Counted from the first letter of the stretch, positions 34,364-43,548 are shown. The stretch: DNA of 64,000 nt from Terrimonas ferruginea DSM 30193 (GCF_000425585.1 NZ_AUDS01000009.1:275708-339707); one strand, 5' to 3'. The notes: generated from the sequence alone by a model not told the origin. Numbers and translations are program-made.

Positions 34364-34485
34364 GGAAATGTGGAAATGTGCCCGCCTGGCGGGAGGTGTA
34401 AAATAGTGAATAGTGAATAGTCAATAGTGAATAGTCAATAGTGAATAGTGAATGGCTGGTTTACTTAATACTTATAACTTAAAAC
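34364..34485. repeat. Composite intergenic repeat: octamers, small hairpin, GTSAATA heptamers, ACTTAWW heptamers
   Basis: Just after the TraB stop come two ggaaatgt octamers (34364-34380), then hairpin CCCGC-CTG-GCGGG (34381-34393), then seven 7-bp units gtgaata/gtcaata (34406-34454), then acttaat, acttata, acttaaa (34463-34483). The last array sits beside the ndk terminator and reads WWTAAGT in the ndk sense. Confidence 0.88.
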
Positions 34486-34512
34486 TAAAAAAGCGCCTTT
34501 AGAGGCGCTTTT
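34486..34512 (-). terminator. Terminator of ndk
   Basis: A 7-bp stem (AAGCGCC with GGCGCTT) and 6-nt loop are followed on the minus strand by a run of T. It is 22 nt past the ndk stop codon. Confidence 0.85.
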
Positions 34513-34533
34513 ACTATCATAAGAAATGAGATC

Positions 34534-34950
34534 TTAGAACTGCTCCAGACCGCTGAAGAAGAAGTCGCCTTCGATCTTCGCGTTCTCGTCGCTGTCGCTT
34601 CCGTGAACGGCATTCTCACCAAGAGAAGTTGCATACAATTTGCGGATCGTGCCTTCGGCCGCCTGCGCAGGATTGGTAGCACCGATCAGCTCGCGGAAAC
34701 CGGCAACTGCATTGTCTTTTTCCAGGATTGCTGCGTAAATCGGACCGCTGCTCATGAACTCTACCAACTCTCCGTAGAAAGGACGCTCTTTGTGAACGGC
34801 GTAGAACTCACCTGCTTTTTCAGCAGACAGTTTGGTCAGTTTCAACGCTACAATGCGGAAACCTTCTTTGATAAAGCGATCGATAATTGCGCCGCTATGC
34901 CCGTTTTTTACGGCGTCGGGCTTGATCATGGTAAATGTGCGGTTGCTCAT
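34534..34950 (-). CDS. ndk: Nucleoside diphosphate kinase
   Basis: This enzyme moves the gamma phosphate of ATP to other nucleoside diphosphates through a phospho-histidine. It has 138 residues, the usual length. The family start [20 protein letters not shown] is followed by the active-site His H116 in [18 protein letters not shown]. The start at 34950 is the conserved one; a longer frame to 34998 is rejected since it crosses the -7 box at 34972-34979. The gene has its own promoter and terminator and is divergent from nrnA. Confidence 0.97.
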   Translation of the reverse strand: MSNRTFTMIKPDAVKNGHSGAIIDRFIKEGFRIVALKLTKLSAEKAGEFYAVHKERPFYGELVEFMSSGPIYAAILEKDNAVAGFRELIGATNPAQAAEGTIRKLYATSLGENAVHGSDSDENAKIEGDFFFSGLEQF

Positions 34951-34971
34951 TTTTTGTTTGTTTTTGGGCCG

Positions 34972-34979
34972 CAAAGGTA
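34972..34979 (-). promoter_or_regulatory. -7 box (TACCTTTG) for ndk
   Basis: A full TAnnTTTG match on the minus strand, 21 nt before the ndk ATG. Confidence 0.55.
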
Positions 34980-35083
34980 GGATAAGTTTACCGTACACGT
35001 CCAGCCCGCCACCGATTATTTTCCCGGCACCGCACGAGGCCCCGTACGCAATGGCCCAAACACCTTATCTTCGCAACCGTTTT

Positions 35084-36094
35084 ATGAAGCCTGTTTCAGA
35101 AATATATGGCCAACTGGCCGGCCCCGCCCGCAAAGTAGTGATTACGATGCACCAGAAACCTGACGCCGATGCCATGGGCTCGTCGCTGGGACTGGCTAAT
35201 TTCCTCATTCAGTTCGGACACCAGGTGACCGTCATTTCGCCCACCAATTGGGCGCGCTGGCTCAATTGGATGCCCGGCTGCGATGCTGTGCTCAACTACG
35301 AAGCGGAAAAAGAAAAGGCTTCGGCCGCACTCGATGAAGCAGAATGGCTGTTCTGCCTCGATTTCAACATTTTCTACCGCACCAAAACCATGGCCGATCA
35401 CCTCAAAGCCATGAACTGCGTAAAGGTGCTCATCGATCACCACCAGGAGCCCGACGCCCCGTCATTCGATTACGGTGTCAGCGACACGCGCAAGAGCTCT
35501 ACCTGCGAAATGGTGTTCGACCTGATCACGGCTTCAGGCCATGGCGACAAGATCACCCTGCAGGTGGCCGAATGCCTCTATGCCGGCGTGGTGACGGATA
35601 CCGGTTCCTTCCGCTTCGCTTCTGTTACTGAAGGCGTTCACAGAATGGTGGCCGATCTTAAAGCCAAAGGCCTTGATCACGCCACGGTGCACGACAACCT
35701 GTTCAATAATTTCCTGGAAAACCGCCTGCGCTTTATCGGTCATGTACTGCTGCACCGCATGGAGATTTTCTACGAATTCAATACGGCACTCATCGCTATT
35801 ACCAAAGCAGACCTCCTGCGTTACCAGGTAAAAACAGGCGATACGGACGGGCTCGTTAATTTTCCGCAATCCATCCAGGGTATTAAACTCGTGGCGCTGG
35901 TGATCGATCGCGATGAGGAACGCAAATGGAGTTTCCGCAGCAAAGGCGACTTTGATTGCAACACATTCGCCCGTAAATATTTCAATGGCGGTGGGCATTA
36001 CAATGCTGCCGGCGGACACTCCAAAGAGTCACTGAATGATACGGTTGGCCGCTTCAAAGAAGTAATGAGAGAGAACTACGATCTTTTGCAATAA
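35084..36094 (+). CDS. nrnA: DHH/DHHA1 phosphoesterase (NrnA-type)
   Basis: This is a 336-residue DHH-family phosphoesterase. NrnA enzymes degrade short oligoribonucleotides and dephosphorylate pAp; some relatives act on cyclic dinucleotides. Motif I is VITMHQKPDADAMGSSLG (H23, D27, D29), motif II FCLDFN, motif III LIDHHQEPD (D118-H120), and motif IV includes the Asp of VVTDTGSFRF. The DHHA1 domain ends with FNGGGHYNAAGGHS. The start at 35084 is chosen over 35051 because a TATCTTCG box (35066-35073) lies between them. The FKBP gene follows 21 nt later. Confidence 0.92.
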   Translation: MKPVSEIYGQLAGPARKVVITMHQKPDADAMGSSLGLANFLIQFGHQVTVISPTNWARWLNWMPGCDAVLNYEAEKEKASAALDEAEWLFCLDFNIFYRTKTMADHLKAMNCVKVLIDHHQEPDAPSFDYGVSDTRKSSTCEMVFDLITASGHGDKITLQVAECLYAGVVTDTGSFRFASVTEGVHRMVADLKAKGLDHATVHDNLFNNFLENRLRFIGHVLLHRMEIFYEFNTALIAITKADLLRYQVKTGDTDGLVNFPQSIQGIKLVALVIDRDEERKWSFRSKGDFDCNTFARKYFNGGGHYNAAGGHSKESLNDTVGRFKEVMRENYDLLQ

Positions 36095-36115
36095 ATCAAT
36101 TCTAAAAAAACAAAT

Positions 36116-37120
36116 ATGAAACGCTTAAAGGGTTTATCCTTTGTGCTCGCTGCAGCGGTTTTATTCGCTGCCTGTAATTCGGTCAGCTATAAAAAGACCA
36201 AGAGCGGTCTGCTCTACAAAATTTTCCCGTCTTCCGGTAAAGATTCAACGATCCGTTCCGGTAACGTGGTAAAATTTAATGTGCTCACCAAATACAATGA
36301 TTCGGTGATGTACAACAGCATTGGTAAAATGCCCGGTTTCATTAAATATGCCGAAGATCCTGTCAACAACGAATACAGCATCGCCGAGATCATGCCGCTG
36401 CTGAAAAAAGGCGACAGTGCAGTGGTGGTACAATTGATCGATACCCTGATGAAGAAAGGGCTCAGCGAGCAGCTTCCTGCTACGGCTAAAAAAGGTGACC
36501 GCATCACGGTGGCTATCCGCATCACGGAAGTGTATACCGACGACAGCCTTGCCCGTAAGGATTATGATGCTGAAATGGCAAAAGATGCTCCCCGCCAGCA
36601 GGAAGAGCGCCGCAAGATGATGGAGAAAGCACAGAAAGAACAAGCGGAAGCACAAAAGAAAGCGGACGAAGAACGTCTGAAAGAACTCGCTGAAATCGAA
36701 AAGTCAGGTGAAAAAGCACGCCAGATCAAAGAAGTGCAGGACTACATCGCACGCAAAGGCGCAAAAGCTATTCAAACACCCAAAGGAACTTTCGTAACGA
36801 TCACCAATCCCGGCACAGGCGAACAGATTGCAGACGGAAAAGTAGTGGAGATCAAATACGAAGGACGTACTTTATCGACCGACAGCGTTTTTCAGGCCAG
36901 CCAGTTTGCCATGCAGGTAGGTTCACAAGGCGCCATCGCCGGTATGGATGACGGTATCCGTTTATTCAAACAAGGCGGTAAAGGCACTATTTATATTCCC
37001 GGTTACCTGGCGTATGGAAAAAATCCTCCTCCGGGTTCTCCGTTCAAGCCCTGGGATGCGCTGATCTTCGATATCGAAGTGATCACCGTAAGAGCCGGCG
37101 ATACACCTCCTCAGCAATAA
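36116..37120 (+). CDS. FKBP-type peptidyl-prolyl isomerase lipoprotein with two FKBP-like domains
   Basis: This is a 334-residue lipoprotein, with signal MKRLKGLSFVLAAAVLFAAC and lipobox FAAC. A first FKBP-like domain covers about 30-145 and is degenerate. A charged, Lys/Glu/Gln/Ala-rich coiled coil covers about 155-205. The C-terminal FKBP domain (about 215-325) is complete, with GKVVEIKYEGRTLSTDSVFQ, GMDDGIRLFKQGGKGTIYIP and YGKNPPPGSPFKPWDALIFD. It would speed up Xaa-Pro isomerisation in exported proteins. It follows nrnA closely and ends at a strong terminator (37191-37221). Confidence 0.93.
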   Translation: MKRLKGLSFVLAAAVLFAACNSVSYKKTKSGLLYKIFPSSGKDSTIRSGNVVKFNVLTKYNDSVMYNSIGKMPGFIKYAEDPVNNEYSIAEIMPLLKKGDSAVVVQLIDTLMKKGLSEQLPATAKKGDRITVAIRITEVYTDDSLARKDYDAEMAKDAPRQQEERRKMMEKAQKEQAEAQKKADEERLKELAEIEKSGEKARQIKEVQDYIARKGAKAIQTPKGTFVTITNPGTGEQIADGKVVEIKYEGRTLSTDSVFQASQFAMQVGSQGAIAGMDDGIRLFKQGGKGTIYIPGYLAYGKNPPPGSPFKPWDALIFDIEVITVRAGDTPPQQ

Positions 37121-37190
37121 TTATCCACGGCTGTGAACAAATTGTTTTGGACGAAATCGATCTGACAAAACAAGAAAACCACATCTTTGT

Positions 37191-37221
37191 AACCGTCCCG
37201 ATATACTGGGACGGTTTTTTA
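37191..37221 (+). terminator. Terminator of the FKBP gene
   Basis: A 9-bp perfect stem (AACCGTCCC with GGGACGGTT) and 8-nt loop are followed by a T-run. Confidence 0.9.
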
Positions 37222-37437
37222 TTTTCCTACCCTGCGAATTGAATTGGCCCCGTTTTTAGTCCAACATCCAATTTACCCTTGCGAAGACTAACCGCCACCT
37301 TATCACCACCAAAAACACCACAAAATCCTGTAGCTAACGAATGCTCCATTTCTATTGAAAAACCACGCCTGTTAAGGCAAGTCTGATTACAAAGTCTTAT
37401 TGACTGCGAAGGGGCAATGTAAGTTGCCCCTTTTTTT
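37222..37437 (+). ncRNA. Possible small RNA ending at an orphan terminator
   Basis: The 216-nt gap between the FKBP terminator and the folP stop codon has no supported reading frame on the plus strand, yet ends in a strong plus-strand terminator (GGGGCAA with TTGCCCC, then seven T, 37409-37437). TACCCTTG at 37274-37281 matches the -7 consensus in 7 of 8 positions. A transcript of about 150 nt is therefore possible. I see no match to 6S, SRP RNA or another known RNA. Confidence 0.35.
37409..37437 (+). terminator. Plus-strand terminator overlapping the folP stop codon
   Basis: A stem AAGGGGCAA with TTGCCCCTT and a 6-nt loop are followed by a T-run on the plus strand only. There is no T-run on the folP strand. 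Confidence 0.8.
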
Positions 37438-38266
37438 ATGCGTGGTTGTATCGTTCGAGCAACAGCACGCATTCCCGCGCTTCTTTTACATCATGTACAC
37501 GAAGAACAGCGGCGCCTTTTTGTAAAGCAATTGTGTTGAGGACAGTTGTGCCATTCACGGCTTCTTCCGCGGTTATGCCAAGCGTTTTGTAAATGGTTGA
37601 TTTGCGTGAAAGTCCCGCCAGTAAAGGCATCCCCATAGATGCAAAGACTTCCAGCTTGCGCAGCAGCTGAAAATTATGATCGATCGTTTTGCCAAAGCCA
37701 AAGCCCGGATCGATTAAGATATCATGCACGCCTGCTTCGCGCAACTCCACAATTTTCTGCGCCAGAAAATCAAACACCTCGGTCACCACATTGCCGTATT
37801 GCGGTGCCTGCTGCATGTCGCCCGGCGTTCCCTGCATGTGCATTAACACATAAGGCACCTGCAATTCCGCGACGGTTTTAATCAATGCTTCATCCATTGA
37901 ACCCGCGCTGATATCATTCACGATTGAAGCACCTGCTTCCACTGCACGCCGCGCTACCAGCGCGTGAAAGGTATCGATGGAAATAACAATCTCCGGAAAC
38001 CGTCTGCTGATCGCTTCGATCGATGGCAACACGCGGGAAAGTTCTTCCTCCGCGCCAAGCCAGCGGCTTCCCGGGCGCGTGCTTTGCCCACCGATGTCGA
38101 GTATCGCGGCGCCGGACTTTATCATTTGCTCCGCTGTCCGCAATACTTCATCCGTTTCCGCGTGCCGGCTTCCCTGATAAAACGAATCCGGCGTGGTATT
38201 GATGATGCCCATGATCAGCGGCCTGTCAAATGCCAGTAATCTTCCTTTGCAGTTGAGGGTAAACAT
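37436..38266 (-). CDS. folP: Dihydropteroate synthase
   Basis: This folate-pathway enzyme condenses 6-hydroxymethyl-dihydropterin pyrophosphate with p-aminobenzoate and is the target of sulfonamides. It has 276 residues with a TIM barrel. The signature MGIINTTPDSFYQGSRHAE is at about 19-37, followed by AAILDIGGQSTRPGS, SIDTFHALVARRAVEAGASI, VNDISAG, DPGFGFGKTIDHNFQLL and GLSRKS. The start at 38266 gives the normal N-terminus, and a TATCTTCG sequence on the minus strand (38291-38298) resembles a -7 box. It is divergent from the DUF1599 gene, an arrangement common in Bacteroidota. Confidence 0.96.
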   Translation of the reverse strand: MFTLNCKGRLLAFDRPLIMGIINTTPDSFYQGSRHAETDEVLRTAEQMIKSGAAILDIGGQSTRPGSRWLGAEEELSRVLPSIEAISRRFPEIVISIDTFHALVARRAVEAGASIVNDISAGSMDEALIKTVAELQVPYVLMHMQGTPGDMQQAPQYGNVVTEVFDFLAQKIVELREAGVHDILIDPGFGFGKTIDHNFQLLRKLEVFASMGMPLLAGLSRKSTIYKTLGITAEEAVNGTTVLNTIALQKGAAVLRVHDVKEARECVLLLERYNHA

Positions 38267-38362
38267 CGGGATTTGTTTGTTATTTTTGAACGAAGATAAC
38301 TTTTCGGGAATTGCGGACCTCCGTTTCTCCCACATCATCGCCCGAAGGGCTTTTTAACGAAC

Positions 38363-38902
38363 ATGACAATCACGAATCAGCAATACGAAGCGGTCGTTCA
38401 CGAATGCAGGGATCTGTTTCTGAAGAAAAACAAAGACTACGGCACGGCCTGGCGGGTGCTCCGTACCATCTCCATCGTTGACCAGATCTATATCAAAGCG
38501 CAGCGCATCCGCACCTTGCAGGAAAAAACAGAACAACGCATCGGCGATGATATACCCGGCGAATTCCGCGGCATCATCAATTATGCAGTGATCGGGCTTA
38601 TCCAATTGCAACTGACAGACAACGATCCCGAAGACCTCGATGCGGACACGGTTGCTGCGCTCTATGAACAAAAGGTAGCAGACACGCAACAACTGATGAA
38701 CGACAAAAATCATGACTATGGTGAAGCCTGGCGACAGATGAGCCAGGAAAGTTTTGTAGACCTGATATTGATGAAACTGCATCGTATGCGACAGATATTG
38801 TCCAACAAAGGCCAGACACTGGTCAGTGAAGGACTGGATGCCAATTACCAGGATATTCTCAACTACGCGGTGTTTGCCCTGATCCTGCAGGGAGAGAACT
38901 AA
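38363..38902 (+). CDS. DUF1599 protein (tandem nucleotide-modification-associated domain)
   Basis: This is a 179-residue protein with two DUF1599 repeats. One covers about 8-85 (VHECRDLFLKKNKDYGTAWR) and the other about 95-175 (QQLMNDKNHDYGEAWRQM). The conserved K-x-KDYG-x-AW core appears in both. Pfam lists the family as nucleotide modification associated; the reaction is unknown. In Bacteroidota it is regularly next to folP and to a DoxX-type BT_3928 protein, as here, which hints at a shared but undefined role. The BT_3928-type gene follows after 23 nt. Confidence 0.9.
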   Translation: MTITNQQYEAVVHECRDLFLKKNKDYGTAWRVLRTISIVDQIYIKAQRIRTLQEKTEQRIGDDIPGEFRGIINYAVIGLIQLQLTDNDPEDLDADTVAALYEQKVADTQQLMNDKNHDYGEAWRQMSQESFVDLILMKLHRMRQILSNKGQTLVSEGLDANYQDILNYAVFALILQGEN

Positions 38903-38925
38903 AGACCGGCCGCATAAAAACTTCG

Positions 38926-40050
38926 ATGATGAAATTGACGACGAATCTTGTAAGGATCATTGTAGGGGTGCTGTTTATTTTCTCCGGATTGGTAAAAGCC
39001 AACGACCCGCTGGGGCTGAGCTATAAGATGCAGGAGTTTTTCGAAGTATGGGGCGTGTCAAGGCTGGATCCCACCACATTAGCTTCCTCCGTGATCATGA
39101 ACGCATTCGAAATCATCGCGGGTTTTGCACTGCTGCTTGGCTGGCGTATCCGCCTGTTTAGCTGGCTGCTGCTTGCATTGATTATTTTCTTTACTTTCCT
39201 CACCGGTTATACTTTTATTACGGGCAAACCTACCAATTGCGGCTGCTTCGGGGATTGTCTTCCTATCAGTTCCCGCACCTCTTTCCTGAAAGATGTGGCC
39301 TTAACCGTGCTGATCGCATTTATCTGCTGGCAGCGTAAATACATCCAGCCTTTGTTTGCCGCCAAACTCAACAACATCCTGATGGTGCTGGTGATCATCT
39401 TCAGTTTCGGTTTCCAATGGTATACTTTGCGCTACCTGCCGGTGGTGGATTGTCTTCCTTATAAAAAAGGCAACAACATCACCGATCTGCGCAAAGTACC
39501 GGCCAACGCGATACCTGACAGCTCTGTTATTCTTTTTGTTTATAAAAAAGGAAACGAAGAAGTGCGTTTTACCGCCGAAAACTTCCCGGCCGATTTCAGT
39601 GATTCACTATATACTTATGTAGATCGCGAAGACAAACTGATCCGTGCGGGCGTCAACAATCACCCGCCGATCAAGGATTTTGTGCTCAATACGGCAACAG
39701 GCGCAGACACAACAGAAGCCATCCTCGCCGAACCACGCGTGGTATTGCTGTTTGTGCAGACCGCCAAAGACGCCGCTTCCGGCTGGCAGAAAAAATTTGA
39801 ACCTGTTTACAAAGCGGCTGTGCAATCCAATGTACCCGTGCATCTGGTAACAGGAACAAGAGCGGATCTGGAAAGAGCCATTCAGGGAACACCGTTGCAA
39901 GGCGCCAGTGTATTGACCTGTGACAACACCGCCATACGCACCGCTGCCCGGACCAATCCCTGCCTGTATGTGGTGGAAAAAGGAACGATCCTCGGAAAAT
40001 GGGCTGCTCCTAATATGAGCTCGGCCATTCCGTTACTGGAAAAGAAATAA
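38926..40050 (+). CDS. BT_3928 family protein (DoxX-like membrane part plus periplasmic domain)
   Basis: This is a 374-residue membrane protein. Residues 1-160 form a four-helix DoxX-like module, starting LTTNLVRIIVGVLFIFSGLV and with the Cys-rich loop GKPTNCGCFGDCLPIS. A further hydrophobic segment is at about 147-166, and the C-terminal 200 residues form a thioredoxin-like domain. The Cys pair arrangement suggests a redox role similar to MauE/DoxX proteins, though this is inference. It directly follows DUF1599 and precedes a permease gene by 26 nt, so the three are probably co-transcribed. Confidence 0.9.
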   Translation: MMKLTTNLVRIIVGVLFIFSGLVKANDPLGLSYKMQEFFEVWGVSRLDPTTLASSVIMNAFEIIAGFALLLGWRIRLFSWLLLALIIFFTFLTGYTFITGKPTNCGCFGDCLPISSRTSFLKDVALTVLIAFICWQRKYIQPLFAAKLNNILMVLVIIFSFGFQWYTLRYLPVVDCLPYKKGNNITDLRKVPANAIPDSSVILFVYKKGNEEVRFTAENFPADFSDSLYTYVDREDKLIRAGVNNHPPIKDFVLNTATGADTTEAILAEPRVVLLFVQTAKDAASGWQKKFEPVYKAAVQSNVPVHLVTGTRADLERAIQGTPLQGASVLTCDNTAIRTAARTNPCLYVVEKGTILGKWAAPNMSSAIPLLEKK

Positions 40051-40076
40051 GCTGTTCATTTTAAAAACTGCATTGC

Positions 40077-41123
40077 TTGGCACGTTACATTCTCCGCAAA
40101 TTCTTGTACAGCCTGCTCGTTCTGGCAGGCGTGGTATCGCTGGTTTTTTTCCTGTTCCAGGGATTCGGCGATCCCTCCAGGCTGGTGATGGGGCAAAGCG
40201 GCGATGCCGCCACCCAGGCCAGCATTCGCAAAGAACTGTATCTCGATCAGCCGCGCTGGAAACAATTTCTTTACTACGTCAATGACGTATCACCCGTCGC
40301 TATTCATTCAACAGAAGAAATCAACAGAAAAAAACTCAAAGGTTTTTTTATTGGTGGCGAAACCAAACTCGCTTTCAAAGTGCCTTATCTGCGCACATCC
40401 TATCAAAGCAAGCGTGATGTATGGAGTATTCTCATGCAGGCTTTACCCGGTACTTTATTACTGGCCGTAGCGGCCATGTTCATCGCCGTGCTGATCGGCA
40501 TTCCTTTAGGCGTATTGGCCGCAGTCCGGCAGAATACCTGGTGGGATACTACTGCCATTTTCTCCAGCATCATAGGCATCTCGGCGCCCTCATTTTTCAT
40601 GGGCATTATCATCGCGTATATTTTCGGATTTGTACTCAGCGACTGGACAGGGTTACATATATCCGGCAACTGGTTTTATATCGATAATGACGGACATAAA
40701 AGGCTGAGTTTGCAAAACCTGATACTGCCCGCTATTACTTTAGGTATTCGCCCGCTGGCGATCATCACACAGTTGACCCGAAGTGCCATGCTGGATGTAC
40801 TCGATCAGGACTATATCCGTACGGCTTATGCAAAAGGTCTGGGGAAAAAAATCGTTATCTGGAAACATGCATTGCGCAATGCGCTCAATCCGGTGATCAC
40901 AGCCGTAACGGGTTGGTTCGCCGAATTGCTGGCAGGCGCATTTTTTGTGGAATATATTTTTGGCTGGCAAGGTATTGGTAAAGTAACGGTGGATGCGCTG
41001 GAAAAACTGGATTATCCCGTAGTAATGGGATCAGTGCTGGTGTCTGCCGCTTTTTTTACGCTGATAAATATCCTGGCCGATATTCTGTACGGTGTGGTTG
41101 ATCCGCGTGTAAGAGTACGATAA
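40077..41123 (+). CDS. DppB/OppB-type ABC transporter permease
   Basis: This is a 348-residue inner-membrane permease of a peptide/nickel-type ABC importer. The N-terminus MARYILRKFLYSLLVLAGVV is typical, but the start codon is TTG; no ATG or GTG is available after the in-frame stop at 40062. A periplasmic insertion (about 45-110) and five further membrane helices follow. The EAA-like loop lies in DYIRTAYAKGLGKKIVIWKHALRNALNP, and the C-terminus is GVVDPRVRVR. No DppC permease, ATPase or binding protein is adjacent, so the rest of the transporter is elsewhere or absent. The next gene starts right after its stop. Confidence 0.9.
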   Translation: MARYILRKFLYSLLVLAGVVSLVFFLFQGFGDPSRLVMGQSGDAATQASIRKELYLDQPRWKQFLYYVNDVSPVAIHSTEEINRKKLKGFFIGGETKLAFKVPYLRTSYQSKRDVWSILMQALPGTLLLAVAAMFIAVLIGIPLGVLAAVRQNTWWDTTAIFSSIIGISAPSFFMGIIIAYIFGFVLSDWTGLHISGNWFYIDNDGHKRLSLQNLILPAITLGIRPLAIITQLTRSAMLDVLDQDYIRTAYAKGLGKKIVIWKHALRNALNPVITAVTGWFAELLAGAFFVEYIFGWQGIGKVTVDALEKLDYPVVMGSVLVSAAFFTLINILADILYGVVDPRVRVR

Positions 41124-43544
41124 ATGCAAGTAATGAACAGGGCAATACAATGTTTCTTCTTCCTCATAGCTTTTTATAGCAGTAACAGACTACATGCGCA
41201 GGACACCGTGCTGCCTGCGGCTGTGGATGCTTATGTAGAAAAAAGCGCAGCCCTCTTTCACAATACGCAGATCTATCTGCACACCGACAAAACACAGTAT
41301 GTTTCCAACGAAAACATCTGGTTTTCGGCTTACCTGCTTCAAACACCTTTTTCGCTCAACGATTATACGACATTGTATGTTTTTCTGTCTCACCGGCAAT
41401 CGAAGAAAGTGGTGTTGTCGTCACAGTTCGTGATGAGCCAGGGAATGGGGGCAGGGTATCTTTTTATTCCCGATACATTGGAGACCGGCGATTACCAGTT
41501 GGTGGCTTATACCAATATGATTACTCAGGAGCAACATCCGGTTGTATTTCGTCAGTTGATACAGTTGCGCAGCAGAAAAACGAGTGCTCACTCGCTTTCA
41601 TTTGAAAAGGCTGTTGCATGGCCGGCATCAGGCGACAGCTGCCGCCTGATGTTGCGCGTAACGAATGAGCATAACTATTATGCCAAAGGCGCCACTGCCC
41701 GTTATACCATTCTTGCAGATGAAAAACCCATTGTCAATGGTTCGGTCCTCATCAACTCTTTCGGCGAATTGCCCATCGCTTTTATGCCTGTGGCCGGCGC
41801 CACCCGTTATGAAGTGGAAACTACCATTCAAAAGGATACGCTTGTTTCTTTCAACCGTCAACCCATCAACTGGATGCAGCCGCCTGTAAGGATTCGCTGG
41901 TACGCAGAAGGAGGCAACCTGTTGAATGAACAACCTGCCAGGCTGTTGTTCGAAGCCCGCGGAATCGACGGCCGCCCCGTTGCTATTGATGCAACCCTGT
42001 TGGCAGACGGACAACCGGCCGGTAAACTCAAAACCGGTACTGATGGTATAGGTGAACTGCGTTTCACACCATTGTCGGGGAGAGAGTATACCGTTTCTGC
42101 TGCAGGAAGCCGACCGCTTTTGGCAGATGTTTTTCCGGTGGTGGAGAAAAACGGCTATTCCCTCCAGGTACAGGAAGGGGTGATCAAAGACACTATTCAA
42201 CTGCGTATTGCCAGCACGGCAGATGCAAAGGTGAAGGTGCTGCTGCACAATTACCGTGATATAGAAGGGTACTGGTCATTGACAGTAACGAATAAAACAC
42301 TGACGGTAAAAATTCCGCAGAAGGAAATGCCGAAGGGACTTTATACCTTAACGATGTTTGATGCCCAGGACCGGCCGGTGGCGGAACGTACGATATTCGT
42401 TGGCTATTATCAGCAACCGCAACTCTCCGTGGTTACGGATTCCAATGCTTATCATCATCGCTCGAAGGTGAAGGTGAAAATCAATGTCAAGAATCCGGAT
42501 GGCAAACCACAACAAACCTTGTTTTCCGCGGCCACCGTACAGCTCAGACGCGTTCAGCCGGCTTACTTCCAGGATATCGTTCCTTTTAATTATTTCCAGG
42601 GTTATATCAATGCCGGCATCATTTCTACCCGGCTTCCGGCCGAGTTAGGGGATGCTGCCACACTTGAGAAATTTTTACTCACGCGTTGCTGGACGCGCTA
42701 TAATTTACCGGAACCAGCTATGGCTTTACGGAATATGGCGCAGGGAAAACAACTCGGTCTTTCCGGCGTTGTGGAACCGCTTGTTAAAAGAGCGACGTTG
42801 CCGGTAGAACTTTCAGTGATCACCGACAACGGATTGTTTTTTGTGAGCACAGATGATAAAGGAAAATTTGTGGTGCCGGATGAGATGACCATTCTGGAAC
42901 CCGACCGCAGGATGGGACTGGTGGTCAACGGCAAGCGGAATGAAGAATACAAAATCATCCTGCATCACGAGGTGGATTCGCTCGATAAGAATGCAGCACG
43001 ATTACCTTACACAACGCCCTTTATTCCCGGCGCAGGAGCGATAGATCCGGGCCCCGAACCATTGGGACAAGGCAAAACACTGACAAATGTGATTGTGAAA
43101 AGCAGACCGGATATCGGCGTATACCATGGCAAAGACGGCTGTAATGATTACGTGTGCATGTACAACGTGCTCAATTGTACCAATCACCCCTATGGAGGTT
43201 CGGTACCGGTGAATGGCGGCTCTTATTACCTCAATAACGGCTCAAGCGTTACTTATGTATGCAAAAGTGCAAAGCAGGAAAATCAGTTTCTGCTCAAGAT
43301 CGCAGGCCGTTATTATTCCAAACTTTTTTACGTGGCGGATTACGCACAGTTCAGTCCACCCGAGCCGGAAGTATTGAGCACCATTTATTGGTCCCCGCAA
43401 TTGATCACAAATGAAAAGGGTGAGGCTGAGCTTAGTTTCTATACAAATGACCTGCCCGGTTCATTTACGGTAATAATAGAAGGGGTGAGTCCTGCCGGAG
43501 TGGTGAGTGGAAAAGCGGTGTTCAATGTTGGTAAGGAAAAATAA
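41124..43544 (+). CDS. Large secreted MG2-like protein
   Basis: This is an 806-residue exported protein (803 from the second ATG at 41133), with signal peptide ending HAQ. It begins with an alpha-2-macroglobulin MG2-like motif, IYLHTDKTQYVSNENIWFSA, and continues as a row of beta-sandwich domains. The C-terminal part (about 640-800) holds a Cys-containing loop, HGKDGCNDYVCMYNVLNCTN, and ends with a domain of the type PQLITNEKGEAELSFYTNDL. Similar proteins in Bacteroidota often carry a TonB plug-like piece (here LTNVIVKSRPDIGVYHGKDG, about 653-672). The function is unknown. It has zero spacing from the permease stop, which implies translational coupling. Confidence 0.85.
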   Translation: MQVMNRAIQCFFFLIAFYSSNRLHAQDTVLPAAVDAYVEKSAALFHNTQIYLHTDKTQYVSNENIWFSAYLLQTPFSLNDYTTLYVFLSHRQSKKVVLSSQFVMSQGMGAGYLFIPDTLETGDYQLVAYTNMITQEQHPVVFRQLIQLRSRKTSAHSLSFEKAVAWPASGDSCRLMLRVTNEHNYYAKGATARYTILADEKPIVNGSVLINSFGELPIAFMPVAGATRYEVETTIQKDTLVSFNRQPINWMQPPVRIRWYAEGGNLLNEQPARLLFEARGIDGRPVAIDATLLADGQPAGKLKTGTDGIGELRFTPLSGREYTVSAAGSRPLLADVFPVVEKNGYSLQVQEGVIKDTIQLRIASTADAKVKVLLHNYRDIEGYWSLTVTNKTLTVKIPQKEMPKGLYTLTMFDAQDRPVAERTIFVGYYQQPQLSVVTDSNAYHHRSKVKVKINVKNPDGKPQQTLFSAATVQLRRVQPAYFQDIVPFNYFQGYINAGIISTRLPAELGDAATLEKFLLTRCWTRYNLPEPAMALRNMAQGKQLGLSGVVEPLVKRATLPVELSVITDNGLFFVSTDDKGKFVVPDEMTILEPDRRMGLVVNGKRNEEYKIILHHEVDSLDKNAARLPYTTPFIPGAGAIDPGPEPLGQGKTLTNVIVKSRPDIGVYHGKDGCNDYVCMYNVLNCTNHPYGGSVPVNGGSYYLNNGSSVTYVCKSAKQENQFLLKIAGRYYSKLFYVADYAQFSPPEPEVLSTIYWSPQLITNEKGEAELSFYTNDLPGSFTVIIEGVSPAGVVSGKAVFNVGKEK

Positions 43545-43548
43545 AGGA

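Noticed and set aside
37227-37472. 81-codon minus-strand frame across the folP 3' end
   Set aside because: It overlaps the folP stop and the terminator, and it has no start context or motif. The region is better described as a possible small RNA on the plus strand.
38343-38356. GCCC-GAA-GGGC followed by TTTTT just before the DUF1599 start codon
   Set aside because: The stem is only 4 bp, too weak for a terminator or attenuator call without expression data.
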